From NCBI RefSeq assembly GCF_020085105.1, contig NC_058046.1, forward strand, positions 23,959,675 to 24,023,674: 64,000 bases of DNA. Direction: 5' to 3'. Positions within the stretch are counted from its first letter, which is position 1, and each line of letters starts with the position of its first letter. The notes below the pieces were generated by a model. The model was not told the origin of the DNA. It made no database searches and saw only the letters and a list, made by a program, of their open reading frames with translations. This DNA comes from Siniperca chuatsi. Taxonomy: Eukaryota > Chordata > Actinopteri > Centrarchiformes > Sinipercidae. Shown here piece by piece: positions 1 to 10,601 of this stretch. The position numbers were made by a program, and so were the translations under genes.

Positions 1-131
1 ATTTTGGTCAGAAAAGACTGGGAACCACTACAAATACACACCTGGTGCCTCAGAGTTTCTAAGCAAACAGACACAGAGAGGGCACCTTTTACTTTGAAGG
101 AATATCCTCCTGTACACAAATCTGTATTTAA

Positions 132-151
132 ACACAAACACACACACACAT

Positions 152-200
<49 letters not shown>

Positions 201-249
201 AGATATGAATAGAAGTGAATCCCCTCCAAAACACACACACACACACACC
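132..249. repeat. CA microsatellite
   Basis: Interrupted CA dinucleotide runs at about 132-150, 153-198 and 230-249. The open frames across them on both strands are His-Thr or Cys-Val runs and are not genes. Confidence 0.95.
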
Positions 250-969
250 AAAATTACTGTTTTGATTTACTGCTACACAACACTGGATTGTGAGACCAAG
301 TGGCTGCTCCCCACTTGTTCCTGTTCTCCATCCGGCAGTCATGAGGGGTGACCACTGAACCGGAGCACGCTCAAGCAAAACACAATAAAATTATTATTAT
401 TAAATGCATTGGTTACTTATGGGGGTAAAATGGTGAACGGTTAAGTGACATTTGTTTTCAATTTTAAATGTCTGGCTCCATGTTTGGTCCATTGATATGT
501 AAGTCACGACAGGTTTCAAATTGTGACATCACCATGGCGACCACCACGGATAGATTTGCGCCAAATATTGTTGAAAATGTCACATAAATTCACATACACT
601 TAAGCTACTACTACAAAAAGCACGTGTTGTGTACATCCTTTGTGCCAACTATCCTCGTTGATGTGACGCCAAGCAGCTCAAAGACAGAAAATCCAAGACA
701 GGACTCTATTTTTAATGGCAAAACTTTACTTTTTGGGCCAAAAAGTCTGCGCCAGCATCACCGGTCCCGGGCCCTTTAAATTTCACACGAGCGCATTTTT
801 CGACGATTATTAGTGAAAAAGAAAGAAATATTTTGGACGGAAGCTATGTCCACATTACTGCAGTGGTTCGTCATTTTGAGATTACCCCCCATGTGGTTAA
901 ATTAAGAGTTTAGTTATGTAAAAGCACTCAAAGGTTATACAAGCTGACAGGAGCTCACAACATACTCAC
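250..969. other. non-coding stretch, no gene seen
   Basis: I see no exon, tRNA or recognised repeat here. It lies downstream, on the minus strand, of the candidate orphan exon at 970-1250, so it would be the start of that transcript's first intron. Confidence 0.5.
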
Positions 970-1250
970 GTTCTCCGTTATCTCGGATGGGCACCCACCG
1001 CAGCACGACGACTAACCAACAAGTTGGACTTCGCATAACGGAAATGTGTTGAGAAGCATCTAAAGTAATTCAAAGCGATGTTGGCGAGGAGCAACAGAAA
1101 CTGGACATCAGAGGAGAAGCTGCGTGCTAAAAAGCCCGTCGCTTTCTCTCTCATTGTGAGTGCACGCGACTGTTCACTCGGCCAAAAAAAAAAATAAATA
1201 AATGAGGAAAGAAAACTCTCAGCCACGAACTTGACGCGGAAAAAAAGTGG
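970..1250 (-). other. candidate 5' exon/promoter of a gene to the left
   Basis: On the minus strand a CpG-containing stretch ends in a consensus splice donor (exon end at 970, intron GTGAGT at 969-964). The surroundings are richer in CpG than the flanks. There is no convincing coding frame: the long frame across it lacks an ATG start and has no recognisable domain. This would fit an untranslated first exon of a minus-strand gene whose body lies outside the window. The upstream boundary is a guess. Confidence 0.3.
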
Positions 1251-1432
1251 CTACTCCTCATTTCCGCTGTCAAAAAAATGTGCCGCGGTCCAGCAGCGTC
1301 AAGTCGGAGGAAACTCACGACATCGCTACTGATTCGGGTTTTTCAAAATAAGAGACGCATATCTGCTCGCGCCAAGAGGCACCAACCAACGCCGGATTAA
1401 CCCACCAGGGGACACACACGTACCTTAACTGG

Positions 1433-2760
1433 CACTGGTGGAGAAAGTATTTAGATCTTTTACTTAAGTAAAAGTAGCAATACCACAATGCTCTGTTCAT
1501 TTAATCTCTTTTTCTCTCTGGATTACTGTCTCTCCGTGGATTACAATCATTTAACTCTCTGATTTACGGGACACCATGGGACATAATGTGCAATAATGGG
1601 ACATTATAGTGCAATATCATGGGCATAATCAGTGAACATTTTGAATTAACCTTATGGCTTGTGGTCCTCAAAACACCAAAAATACATTTGAAAAACTCAA
1701 CAGCAATGTCTCTTGCCAGAAATCATGACCCGGTTACTCAAGATAATCCACAGACCTTGTTGTGAGCAGTTTCATGTAGGAACTATCGGTAGACAGAAAA
1801 TAGTTCCTACATGAAACTGAAACAACAAGGTCTATGGATTATCTTGAGTAACCGGCAACTCACACCAAAACAATTTAGATGGATAAATAGCACTACAGGT
1901 AAGAGGAAAAATATGCATTTTTGATTTGGGGGTGAACTGTCCCTTTAAGACTTGATATTGCACATACATAACTATATGCCACTTCTCATACATATCTATT
2001 GCCCTTAAACATTTTTGATATTGTGTATATTTTGGATTTGCACCTTATTGATCATTTTTTTAATTTAAGTTTTATCTTATCTTAAATAATCCATTAAAAG
2101 TAAAAGTGCTACATTCAAAATTTTACTTTAACATATTCAAGTAAAATGTACTTAAAGCATAAGAGTAAAAGTACTCTCTATACTCTGACAGTGTTTATAT
2201 ATTACACTATTATATGTTTATTACAGTGTTTGTGATAATTTGGTTCAAAAGAAATCTTTTTTCGAATTTTCAGCACATTGTACATTTTGACACATATATA
2301 TGTAGATAGCTAACAATGCAGAAATTGCTTTAAGACCCTATTATTTGGGTCTATATTGTGCTTTACAAATGCGTATTCCCATACTAATTTAATTAGATTT
2401 ATCAAATTAGCACAAACCAAGTTAACCACATTGGCTAACAATGACTATGGGGCATTCAGAGGCCTCAAGAGTCGAGAAGATATTGTACTTTTTATTCCAC
2501 CACATATGGCTATAGTTACTTTGCAGAATAATATCTTATATATACAAAACATATAATCAGCTACAACACCATCAGCTACAACATTAAAATGCTGTTTACA
2601 TGTTAATGCATCTGTGATAATAATCCAATAATTTAATATACAATAGTATTCATACTTTAAGTACATTTAGCTGATAATACAATAATAATACAATAATAAT
2701 AATACAAGTACTTTTACTTGAGTAACATTTTTATCAAAGGACTTTTAATGGAGTATTTAA
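1433..2760. mobile_element. non-autonomous hAT-like element with nested insertion
   Basis: It starts with the teleost repeat end CACTGGTGGAGAAAGTA followed by TTTTACTTAAGTAAAAGTAG. Related Ctt/aag-type internal sequence (ACTTTTACTTGAGTAAC) recurs at 2100-2190 and 2700-2760. The middle is occupied by other repeat sequence, including the foldback at 1730-1855. Family assignment rests on the resemblance of the ends to the copies at 41656 and 48545; no transposase is present. The right boundary is uncertain. Confidence 0.55.
1730..1855. repeat. long inverted repeat (foldback)
   Basis: Two arms of about 55 bp (1730-1785 and 1801-1855) are near-perfect reverse complements, beginning CCGGTTACTCAAGATAATCC and ending in its complement GGATTATCTTGAGTAACCGG, with a loop of about 15 bp. 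Flanking sequence up to about 1950 ends in GGGGTGAACTGTCCCTTTAA, typical of a dispersed teleost repeat. Confidence 0.85.
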
Positions 2761-3469
2761 ACAATAGTTTAATGTTTTGTTTAATGCACAACTGAGACTC
2801 ATTGTAGCTTATGCAATTACATCATGTGTCAACATTTGGCATTCATCAAGCATTAAAACATCCATAATGTCACAGAATGCTTCATTGCTTTTACAAACCG
2901 TTCATGAATGTTGCATTTTACTTGGAAACGGCTAATATTATACACATTTTGCTCTTTTTGTTAATGCCCTGTGGCTTGAGTGGTTCAACAATGACAATTT
3001 TGCTTTCTTGGATGTTAAATATCCAAGAAAAGTAAATTCTTTGCCCATATTGTTTTTATGATATTAAACCCAACTATACAGAGGGCTGTAAATAGCAATA
3101 ACTGATTGCAAGAAGCTTATTTAGAATAATTTTCTTGATATAAAGGTGTCTGCAAAAACAAGTTCAACAGCACCATAAACTAGCTACATCTTTGAAAATG
3201 ATCATACAGTTGAATCAACACCTCTCTAAAACTGTCAAAAATTATAACCCACGTGAAAGTAGGATTTATTGCAGGACTCTTGTATTAGATTGTATTAGTT
3301 TTTGGCTAAGTTTACCTAATAAACTGACAACTGCGTGTATTTATACAGTCACTCAACCCAGTTTTACACCTATGGAAGATTCTGGACCAACGTGTAAGAC
3401 AATGCTCTCCACCACCATAACACCAAATGATATAATATAAACTTTCATCTCCAAATCTATTTAGTGATG

Positions 3470-3620
3470 TCTGTGACTGTCTCTGATGCTATATGCCCTT
3501 TTGTTATGTCTGGTTGTGTTTGTTTTTCTTTCTATCTATCTACTGTACTCAGGTCTCTCTTGCAAAGGAGATCTTGATCTCAATGAGATTATCTGATTAA
3601 ATAAAGGTTGTAAATATAAA
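3470..3620 (+). mobile_element. LINE 3'-end relic
   Basis: The stretch ends GATCTCAATGAGATTATCTG followed by ATTAAATAAAGGTTG, a pattern shared by 3' tails of teleost non-LTR retrotransposons. No reverse transcriptase frame survives. Bases 2761-3469 upstream contain no recognisable gene. The family is not resolved. Confidence 0.4.
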
Positions 3621-3954
3621 TGAGGAAATATCTTGTGGAGGAATGGTGTTCATCCCTCCGGCAGAGTTCCACAGACTTGGTAAGGAGCACTGAAGCTGTT
3701 CGGGAGGCTCATGGTGACCTGACTCCACACTAAGACACTTCATGTTGGTTTTTCCAATTCAGTTAGGCTTTATTGGCAGGGGAAACATGTGTTAGCATGT
3801 GTGAAATAAAATAAAAACATATACATAAACAGAAGACATATACCATTAAAATATATAGATAGGAAAGATAAGATAATAATAATAATAATAGTAATAATAA
3901 CGTTTTTTCCTAAAATTTCAAATTCATTATTTTTCCTTTAATTTGTCACCCATC

Positions 3955-4012
<58 letters not shown>
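3955..4012. repeat. (TG)n(TA)n compound microsatellite
   Basis: TG repeat to about 3979 followed directly by a TA repeat to 4012. Confidence 0.95.
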
Positions 4013-4015
<3 letters not shown>

Positions 4016-4386
4016 ACTTTGTGTCACTTTTCATTCTCTTCTTCGAGTATTGCTCAGTATTTAAACACGTACATTATGTTGAAATTACCAGACAGGAAGC
4101 AGCTTCCCTATTCTCTGACGTTTCGTGCTGCCTGCAGTCAGCTGTCCCCTGGTCAAGTACGTGCACATAGCACGATGCAGAAATTATCAAGAAGTCTTAC
4201 TGTACTGTACATTTGGTTTGATAACTGTTTTTACAATCACTGCTGGTTTCTGTCACCAGCCGGTTAATTACATTAACCTGTCCCGCTAGGTGTGAAGTAC
4301 TCATTGATTTCCCTGAAGTCAAGGGTTAAAGACTATAGTTGTTGCACAGCGACACCTGGTGAGAGAGATGCTGAAAAGCACCAAGA

Positions 4387-4388
<2 letters not shown>

Positions 4389-4425
<37 letters not shown>
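4389..4425. repeat. GT microsatellite
   Basis: Uninterrupted GT dinucleotides. The 1 kb that follows, up to 5460, is AT-rich with no gene visible. Confidence 0.95.
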
Positions 4426-4426
<1 letters not shown>

Positions 4427-5460
4427 TTTCTTAAGGCCAGCCCAGGCCTTGCATGAATTCAAGGGGACCCATACTGATGGCTAAAAAATGTCATGCTGCA
4501 ACTTTATTATAAAGAAAACTTCACCTCGGGTACTCAAATCAACAGATATTGTGATCACAGAAAAATGAACTGATAACAACATAACACATAACAGTTTATT
4601 GAGTAGTTGACAGCAAGTGCTTTGTTAAAAAACATCTTTGCAGGGTACCATATCGGGACAATGTGTTAAATATTATTGGTTGTTAAAATAATACTCATAG
4701 TGTACGATAACATTGAAAAATTGTTCTACAATCATGGAAGTCAATCGGGAAAAAAAGATTATTGTGCATTTAGATTACATTCTTCATTTGGCATTTCTGA
4801 ATAAAGATAGACACCATTATTATTTGTTATAAGGTTAATTTGACACATTCACAAATTCCTTTAAATATTATTGTAAAAGAAAAAACAGACTTGTCATCTG
4901 TAATTACAGTAATGTTCTTCTGGAGTTAAAATTGGCACTACAACAATAATTTTAGATAATACGTGTCAAAAGCATACCGCCACAATCCACACTGTACGAC
5001 TCCTTCCCACAATGTCGTTTCTGTACAAGCCAACAGTAATGATAGTGCTGTGCATTGATGCAGACTTATTGAACTGAGTCATTGTCAAAACGTGATTGCA
5101 CCAAGATGTGCCTTTGCCAAGAAAGAAAGACTAACAGCAGTACAGTCACAAAAGAAGAAAAGTCAAACCCTCTCTATGGTAATGGTTACAAGTGCAATAA
5201 TGGTGTTATAACGATAACATAAAGCACATATAAAACAAAAATATAAACGGCTATGTGATTGGATATAGTGATATAGGCCCATTTTTAATTTCCAGTATGG
5301 AATAGTAAATATTTATATACAAACCAGGAGGTTAGATGTTAACATGCAGTATAGGCCTCTAACAGTTACACTCACTCAGTAACAAACAGGTTAATCAGCT
5401 GCAACTGAAAAAACCATGATGTATGATCAAATTAAGATGATTTGATCATACTGTATAATT

Positions 5461-5521
5461 GACGTTTCGGCTCCCATCCGGAACCAATTGAGAATGACTT
5501 ACGGATGGGAGCCGAAACGTC
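5461..5521. repeat. perfect 20-bp inverted repeat
   Basis: The arms GACGTTTCGGCTCCCATCCG (5461-5480) and CGGATGGGAGCCGAAACGTC (5502-5521) are exact reverse complements around a 21-base spacer. A GATGA...GAAAC arrangement follows at 5542-5561. The GCCGAAACGTC motif resembles the GAAAC core side of hammerhead-type ribozymes carried by some retroelements, but the full CTGATGA core is not intact. Confidence 0.9.
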
Positions 5522-5946
5522 TTGATTCTGAAAACAGTGTCCAGATGACTACGACTGAAACCTTTCATACTGTATAGTATGAACTTATCAGAGAATTACA
5601 AATGTTAAGTCCTGTAAGTTCAAGGAAAAATCTCCTGCTATGATATACAAGAGTCAAAAGAGAAGTAAGTGACAAGCAATCTTATGACACAGCATCATCT
5701 GGCCGCTGGCTAACGAGGGCTAAAAATACCAGTGTGTTGCTCTGAGCGAGACATCCAGTTCCCACCACTGTCCCCAGTGACTGTCGGGAGGATGCTCTGA
5801 CCTTACCAACCACGAGGCCTCTGGGGTGAGACGTACCCCGGTGGGAGTATGGAGGAGAGTTCTGGACTAGTTTTCCCCAACACCACTTCTTATCCCGAGA
5901 CTTATGCTTGTTTCTCTACAAGTCAATATATTGATGTGATCTTAGA

Positions 5947-6219
5947 GTTAAAAGGTCCAGTGTGTAACATTTAGGGAGGAGCTAAGCTTTCAGCTTCACC
6001 TGAAAATAGGAATCGTTGTGTTTTTGTTATTTTAGAACAAGTTGTGTGTGTGGGGGGGGGGGGTCGCCATGTTGCACCGCCATGTTTCGCAGCCATGTTT
6101 CGCAGCCATGTTTCGCAGCCACCATAGTTTCTCCTATCTCCTCCTTTCCGGTATTCAAATGGTTGCAAACTGCAGTTTCACTGCTAGATGCCACTAGATC
6201 CTACACACTAGACCTTTAA
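5947..6219. mobile_element. MITE with GGTCCAGTGTGTA ends
   Basis: The terminal inverted repeats TTAAAAGGTCCAGTGTGTA and TACACACTAGACCTTTAA bound the element, followed by a partly duplicated TTTAA context. The interior carries a G run and three tandem copies of a CATGTTTCGCAGC unit. There is no transposase. The short open frames over it are by-products. Confidence 0.85.
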
Positions 6220-6960
6220 AGTGGTTTGAAGTTACTGGAAACTCGGAATACTGACATGAACGCTGTTAATTGTCCTGGTGCCCTTCCTTTTAGATTGTAA
6301 AAATGTTATCAGCTGTAAAAAGGCTTCCCTCTTTATTTCCTCACTTTCCCTCACACATTTTGTTTCGTCATCAAGTGAGGAAAGTTAGGACATCAGCTGC
6401 AGGATTTTCTGTTACCTTCACCATTGTACGCCCTGGTTAATGTGTCACTTTAGCAACCGGATCCACATGGTTTTCTTTTGTTTTGTCTTTATTTATGTGG
6501 CCTTCTTTATTTAATTTGCATATAACAGAAACATCCTTACCAGATGCTTAGCACAGTAGTTCGCCTGTATATCTAGACAAAAACAGATCAAAGGTTCCTA
6601 CAGCTTTAAACAAAACGGACACCAAAAAGGATTGCACAAGTATATTTGGAAGCTAGAAAGGCAGAGAAAACATTGGCAACATTATATCAGAACAGCATGT
6701 TTTTCTGAATTGTATCTACTACAAGGCCATTTGCATCTTGTAAGAAAAACTGATGATTGTGATGATTATAATAAATTATTACCATTTTAAATACTGTATT
6801 CTTAACATGTTTAATTGTCCTTGGCAAATGACACTCTGTGGAACTGTGGAAAAGAGCATATTTTGTGTTTTAAAATTTCTTGGAATGTACAATGGATAGT
6901 GTTAATGTTTAAGACAGATTGATTCCCCTGTGCCAGACAAGATCTGGAATCAATCTCAAA

Positions 6961-6966
6961 TTTATT
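6961..6966 (-). terminator. candidate polyadenylation signal for the PHETA gene
   Basis: AATAAA on the minus strand lies about 130 bases past the PHETA stop codon. Further AATAAA hexamers on the same strand occur around 6490-6340, so the true 3' end is not settled. The 6220-7097 stretch otherwise shows no gene. Confidence 0.35.
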
Positions 6967-7097
6967 ATTTGTATTTTTTATTTGGAGATTGAAATTTGCA
7001 AATAAGTTTTCTCCCCTTTCTGTTGGGTTCAGAAGAGTGCAACACTGCTGTTCAGGAAGGAATGATAAAACTAAGAGATTATCCCACCTCCATTAGT

Positions 7098-7994
7098 TTA
7101 CTGGCTCTGTAGCCACTGCACTCTCAGTTCCTCCACCTCTCTGCCGTACCAGTCATGGAGTTTGGAGAAGCAGCCAGTGCCAGGGGAGACGGGGCTTTCC
7201 AGAGATGCTCCTCTTCTCCTGGGTGGCACTGGTGGAGCCCTCACCCCATCAGCCCCATAACCAATCCCAGTGTTATTCCCAGAGTCTGCGCAGGCTTCCC
7301 AGGCCACACAGGAAGACTCAACAAAGCCGTTAGCCAAGGCAACCGGTGGTTTACTCCATGCGACTCCATTCTCCTTGGAACACTCCTCATCTCTCCTCGC
7401 CTCTTTCTGGATGCTCTTTTGGGCAGAGAAGGGAGCTGACATGGGAGGGGCACTTGATGATGATGATGATAAGGAAGATGAAGATGATGAAGAAGAGGAT
7501 GCTCCAGACCTGGACCGTGCTACCTGGTTTCGCCTGGAGGACTTGGGCCTGCCCTGCAGGCCTCCAACTCCAGCCCCGACGCAGCCACCTCCTGCAGCCT
7601 CCTGGATCTCCTCCAGCTGCCTCTCCAGCTCCTTCACCACCAGCCTCATGTAGTCAAAGCTGGCCCTTGACAACGCTTTCACCCATGACTCCATGGCTGC
7701 TTGGTTCTCAGCAGCCATCTTGTACACCCGCGCTTTGGCACATTCAAACTTGATGGCGAAGGCGAACTCCTCGGCTGACTCGCACAGCTCCACGGTGCAT
7801 CCTTCAAGGACGATGACACCGATGGGCTCTCGGCTGTCGCGCTCCTCAAAGTAGAAGAGCATGTTGCCCTTCAGGACAAACCAGCGCCGGTGATAAGCCG
7901 TGTTGCGCTCACCCTTTTTGAACAGGAAGCCTGTCTTGTCTGGCGGTGAGTCACAGGTGGCGTAGTGCGCCACGCTGCGTTCATTCAGCTTCAT
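7098..7994 (-). CDS. pheta2: sesquipedalian/PHETA family protein, PHETA2-like
   Basis: The coding region is a single exon of 298 aa. Residues about 17-112 form a PH domain (GFLFKKGERNTAYHRRWFVL near its start, SWVKALSRASFDY near its end), followed by a short coiled coil (VKELERQLEEIQEA). Residues 275-284 (CFSKLHDWYG) are the F&H motif that in PHETA1/2 binds the ASH-RhoGAP part of OCRL and INPP5B. Family members act on early and recycling endosomes in transport to the trans-Golgi and plasma membrane. The middle is low complexity: a long Ser run encoded by a TCA-type trinucleotide repeat, then a proline-rich APPVPPRRR stretch. The start MKLNERSVAHYA and the tail SPVSP...CFS.LHDWYG match human PHETA2; the PH domain lacks the PHETA2 insertion and looks more PHETA1-like. 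The family is certain and the paralogue less so. It is slightly longer than the human proteins (about 250-260 aa), mainly because of the Ser tract. Confidence 0.93.
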   Translation of the reverse strand: MKLNERSVAHYATCDSPPDKTGFLFKKGERNTAYHRRWFVLKGNMLFYFEERDSREPIGVIVLEGCTVELCESAEEFAFAIKFECAKARVYKMAAENQAAMESWVKALSRASFDYMRLVVKELERQLEEIQEAAGGGCVGAGVGGLQGRPKSSRRNQVARSRSGASSSSSSSSSLSSSSSSAPPMSAPFSAQKSIQKEARRDEECSKENGVAWSKPPVALANGFVESSCVAWEACADSGNNTGIGYGADGVRAPPVPPRRRGASLESPVSPGTGCFSKLHDWYGREVEELRVQWLQSQ

Positions 7995-8189
7995 CTTCTC
8001 CCCTCTTCCTTTTCCTCAGTCGATTCTTTATTTACCTAAAGAACATCATAAAGACAGAGGTCACCCCCAAGGTTAAATGGATTAGTCCATATTCAAGAAT
8101 GCCACAAGACTCTGCAGCTTTTCCTTTCAGTAAGTCACTGCACCAGCAGATTATGCTTATTAGTTGCTCTCTCACAAGCACATTGAGTC

Positions 8190-8240
8190 TACGCCTGCCG
8201 TATGAAAGGTGCTATATAAATAAACTTGACTTGATTCTCT
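8190..8240 (+). mobile_element. LINE 3'-tail fragment
   Basis: GAAAGGTGCTATATAAATAA followed by ACTTGACTTGA is the 3' terminal signature of L2-type LINE copies in fish. Only the tail remains. Confidence 0.5.
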
Positions 8241-9700
8241 GCTTTAAATTGCTGAAAGACAAACCTGAAGACTCTTGGCTCTCAGTGCTACATGACTGTA
8301 TACTTTTAGTTTATTGACATGGTGATACAGTAATAATAAGGATGTGAGATGTTTTATGTTCAGTAGGGAATATAGTCTATTTGCTCTTGAGATTGATTTA
8401 GTGTTGTACTCCTAAGCACTTGAGCAGATGCTTGCCAGCTGGACTTCAACCTACACTCTCTGGTCTCCTCCCCACTGAGCCATCCTGCCAGCACTCATGG
8501 CAGTGAAAAACACCGTACTTTTATTTTACCTGTCACAGTACAAGTGGGCAGACATAACCTCAGACATAGTGTTGCCAAAGTAAAACTATAGTATAAAATG
8601 AAGAAATACTTTATAGACTTGACCCACTGAAAATACGGGCCAACATAAAACACTAACTTATACAACAGGGAGAAACTGTTGGGTTATATGCTGGGAAATC
8701 ACATGTTTAGATGTAAACTAGGACTCAGACCTTCCCTCTGCATAAACAACAACTAATCCAATTTTAATCTGTTTAATCTGTCCAGTTAAGTAAGGCTGGA
8801 CACTGGTGTAACTTCATCCATCACCTTAATTAGCATACCTATTTTGTTTGTGTTTGTTTGTAGCTTTTGGTGTTATTGCTGCAAGCACAAGTGATACTTA
8901 CAATCTGACTGGACAAAATTGCTGTCAATAAACTGCACATTTAAAGTATGTTTTTACTTACGTGTTTATCTCATATCCAGCTGACATCCACCGCGGTCCT
9001 CCCATCACACCTGGAGCTAATAACTTAACATGTCTCTCATCTTCTTTTGTCTTTTTCTGTCTCTCCAAATGAAGGCTGGGAAAGACAACAAGCGTTACAC
9101 ACTTATTTTAACTCCACAACTGCCAGTTACATCCACCAGCAACGACCAAGACAAGTGTAGTCTTGCTGGTTTTTCGACTTCCAGTTTGTTTCAGAAGTGA
9201 GATGGCCATGTTGTTACATTAGCTGGGTTTTTTTTTCTCTCTCCCACCTCTACGAGCTAATCGTGTTTGGACGAGTGATTCAGCCTCAAGCGGTGCTGGC
9301 TGGCTGGTTTGTGGGGTTGATCACAAGCTTTTGACACATCAGCACTTTTTCGGGAATTCATCTCGGGCTACAGTAACAGTTTCCGTGACACAAGGACATA
9401 AACCACAAATGAACGCTGTCTGAAAGCAAGTCTCTCTGTGCAAACTAGCTTAACGCATCCAGCGTCAGCATTTTCAGTTCACCAAACCGTTGAGCACTAG
9501 CTAGCACTTAACGCTACAGTTGTACACTATCAGTAACTTAAACTCACACTTCATGACACTAGTATGTTTACTAGCTAAGTGTTTACTCTTTTATTACCTG
9601 CAGATAAAGACGCCTCCTCCTGTCAGGCAAGATAATCTCCCCGCTGTTTTGTTTTTGTCCCCCCCTTATCTCTCTGCTTTCTTTCTCATGGATGTATTTC
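8241..9700. other. non-coding, probably 5' intron or upstream of PHETA gene
   Basis: No coding exon is seen. If the PHETA transcript starts near 9.7-9.9 kb, this is its 5' untranslated intron; a possible acceptor (TTCTTTAG on the minus strand) lies near 8035, upstream of the start codon. Confidence 0.35.
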
Positions 9701-9719
9701 TATTTTTTTTTCTTACTTT

Positions 9720-9930
9720 CTTCCCTGTCACGTGACCGACAGGGAGGGGCACATGCTGTGTTTTACGCGGCCAGCTTGACTGGGCGGGACCATCATTGCA
9801 GCTTTCCTGCCATCCTGGTGAAACGGTTGCCATCCGGATGAGCGGTAACATAAAACATGCGCACCCCGGCTTTGCCCTTGGAAAGGTGGCGCTTGGTACA
9901 GCTGCTACCGGCTGCCGCTACACCTGCATG
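9720..9930 (-). promoter_or_regulatory. candidate PHETA promoter with CLEAR-type E-box
   Basis: This is a GC- and CpG-richer island in AT-rich surroundings, about 1.8 kb upstream of the PHETA start codon. It contains the palindrome GTCACGTGAC at 9727-9736, identical to the USF/MiT-TFE (CLEAR) binding consensus, and GCCATC motifs compatible with YY1. Transcription start and strand are inferred from position only. Confidence 0.4.
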
Positions 9931-10255
9931 TAGGGATGGACCATGGATGCTTCCTTTGACAAATCCTATACAGACTATCTATACTATTATATGTTATTAA
10001 CTATATGTATTGTATAATTTATTATATTACATATTATTAACAACTGAATAGAATATTAGAGATACTGTGGAAAATTATGTCTCAATTGAATGTCTGCTTC
10101 TGACATTTTTCACATCTGTTCAACATTTATTCTTCAAGCTTTATTTTTTTCTCTATCCACCAGACACATTAAACTTGATTTCCAACTGATTTAAGGAGTA
10201 GAACATAACGTGTTAATAATAACATAACACGTTTTATTTGAGTAGGCTAATAGTT

Positions 10256-10495
10256 GTAGAGCTGAAACGATTAATCGATTGGCAGAAAATAAATCTGCAA
10301 CTATTTTGATGTATCCGTCATTTTTAAGCAAAAATGTTAAGCAAACATACTCTGCTTTCAGCCTCTTACATGTGCTTTTCTTTGTCTTATGTGATTGTAA
10401 ACTGAATATTTAATATTTTTCACTATTTTTCACTATTTCACTATCCGATATTTTGTAGACCAAACAACTTATCAGTTAATCAAATAAACAACAAA
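10256..10495. mobile_element. GAGCTGAAACGATTAATCGA dispersed repeat, degenerate
   Basis: It shares the ATTAATCGATT / TCTGCAACTATTTTGAT / TTTTGTAGACCAAACAACT series with copies at 43163, 47052 and 61382. This is a common teleost MITE-like family; the right end is lost. Confidence 0.6.
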
Positions 10496-10499
10496 AATG

Positions 10500-10601
10500 C
10501 CCTGAAATGTAACAATACCTCAACCTACCAGAAAATAGAGATACTCAAGTACAATTACCTCAAAACTGTAAGTACAGTACTTGAGTTACAGTCCACCACT
10601 G
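10500..10601. mobile_element. hAT-like terminal fragment
   Basis: The fragment contains GAGATACTCAAGTACAA and GTACAGTACTTGAG and ends TCCACCACTG, the end of the hAT-like repeat seen complete at 41656-42170. Confidence 0.55.

Noticed and set aside
4-378. Open frames over the CA repeat
   Set aside because: They are translations of a dinucleotide repeat (Thr-His or Cys-Val runs) with no gene context.
7155-7753. Plus-strand frames opposite the PHETA gene
   Set aside because: They are shadows of the minus-strand coding region (for example the Asp run opposite the Ser tract).
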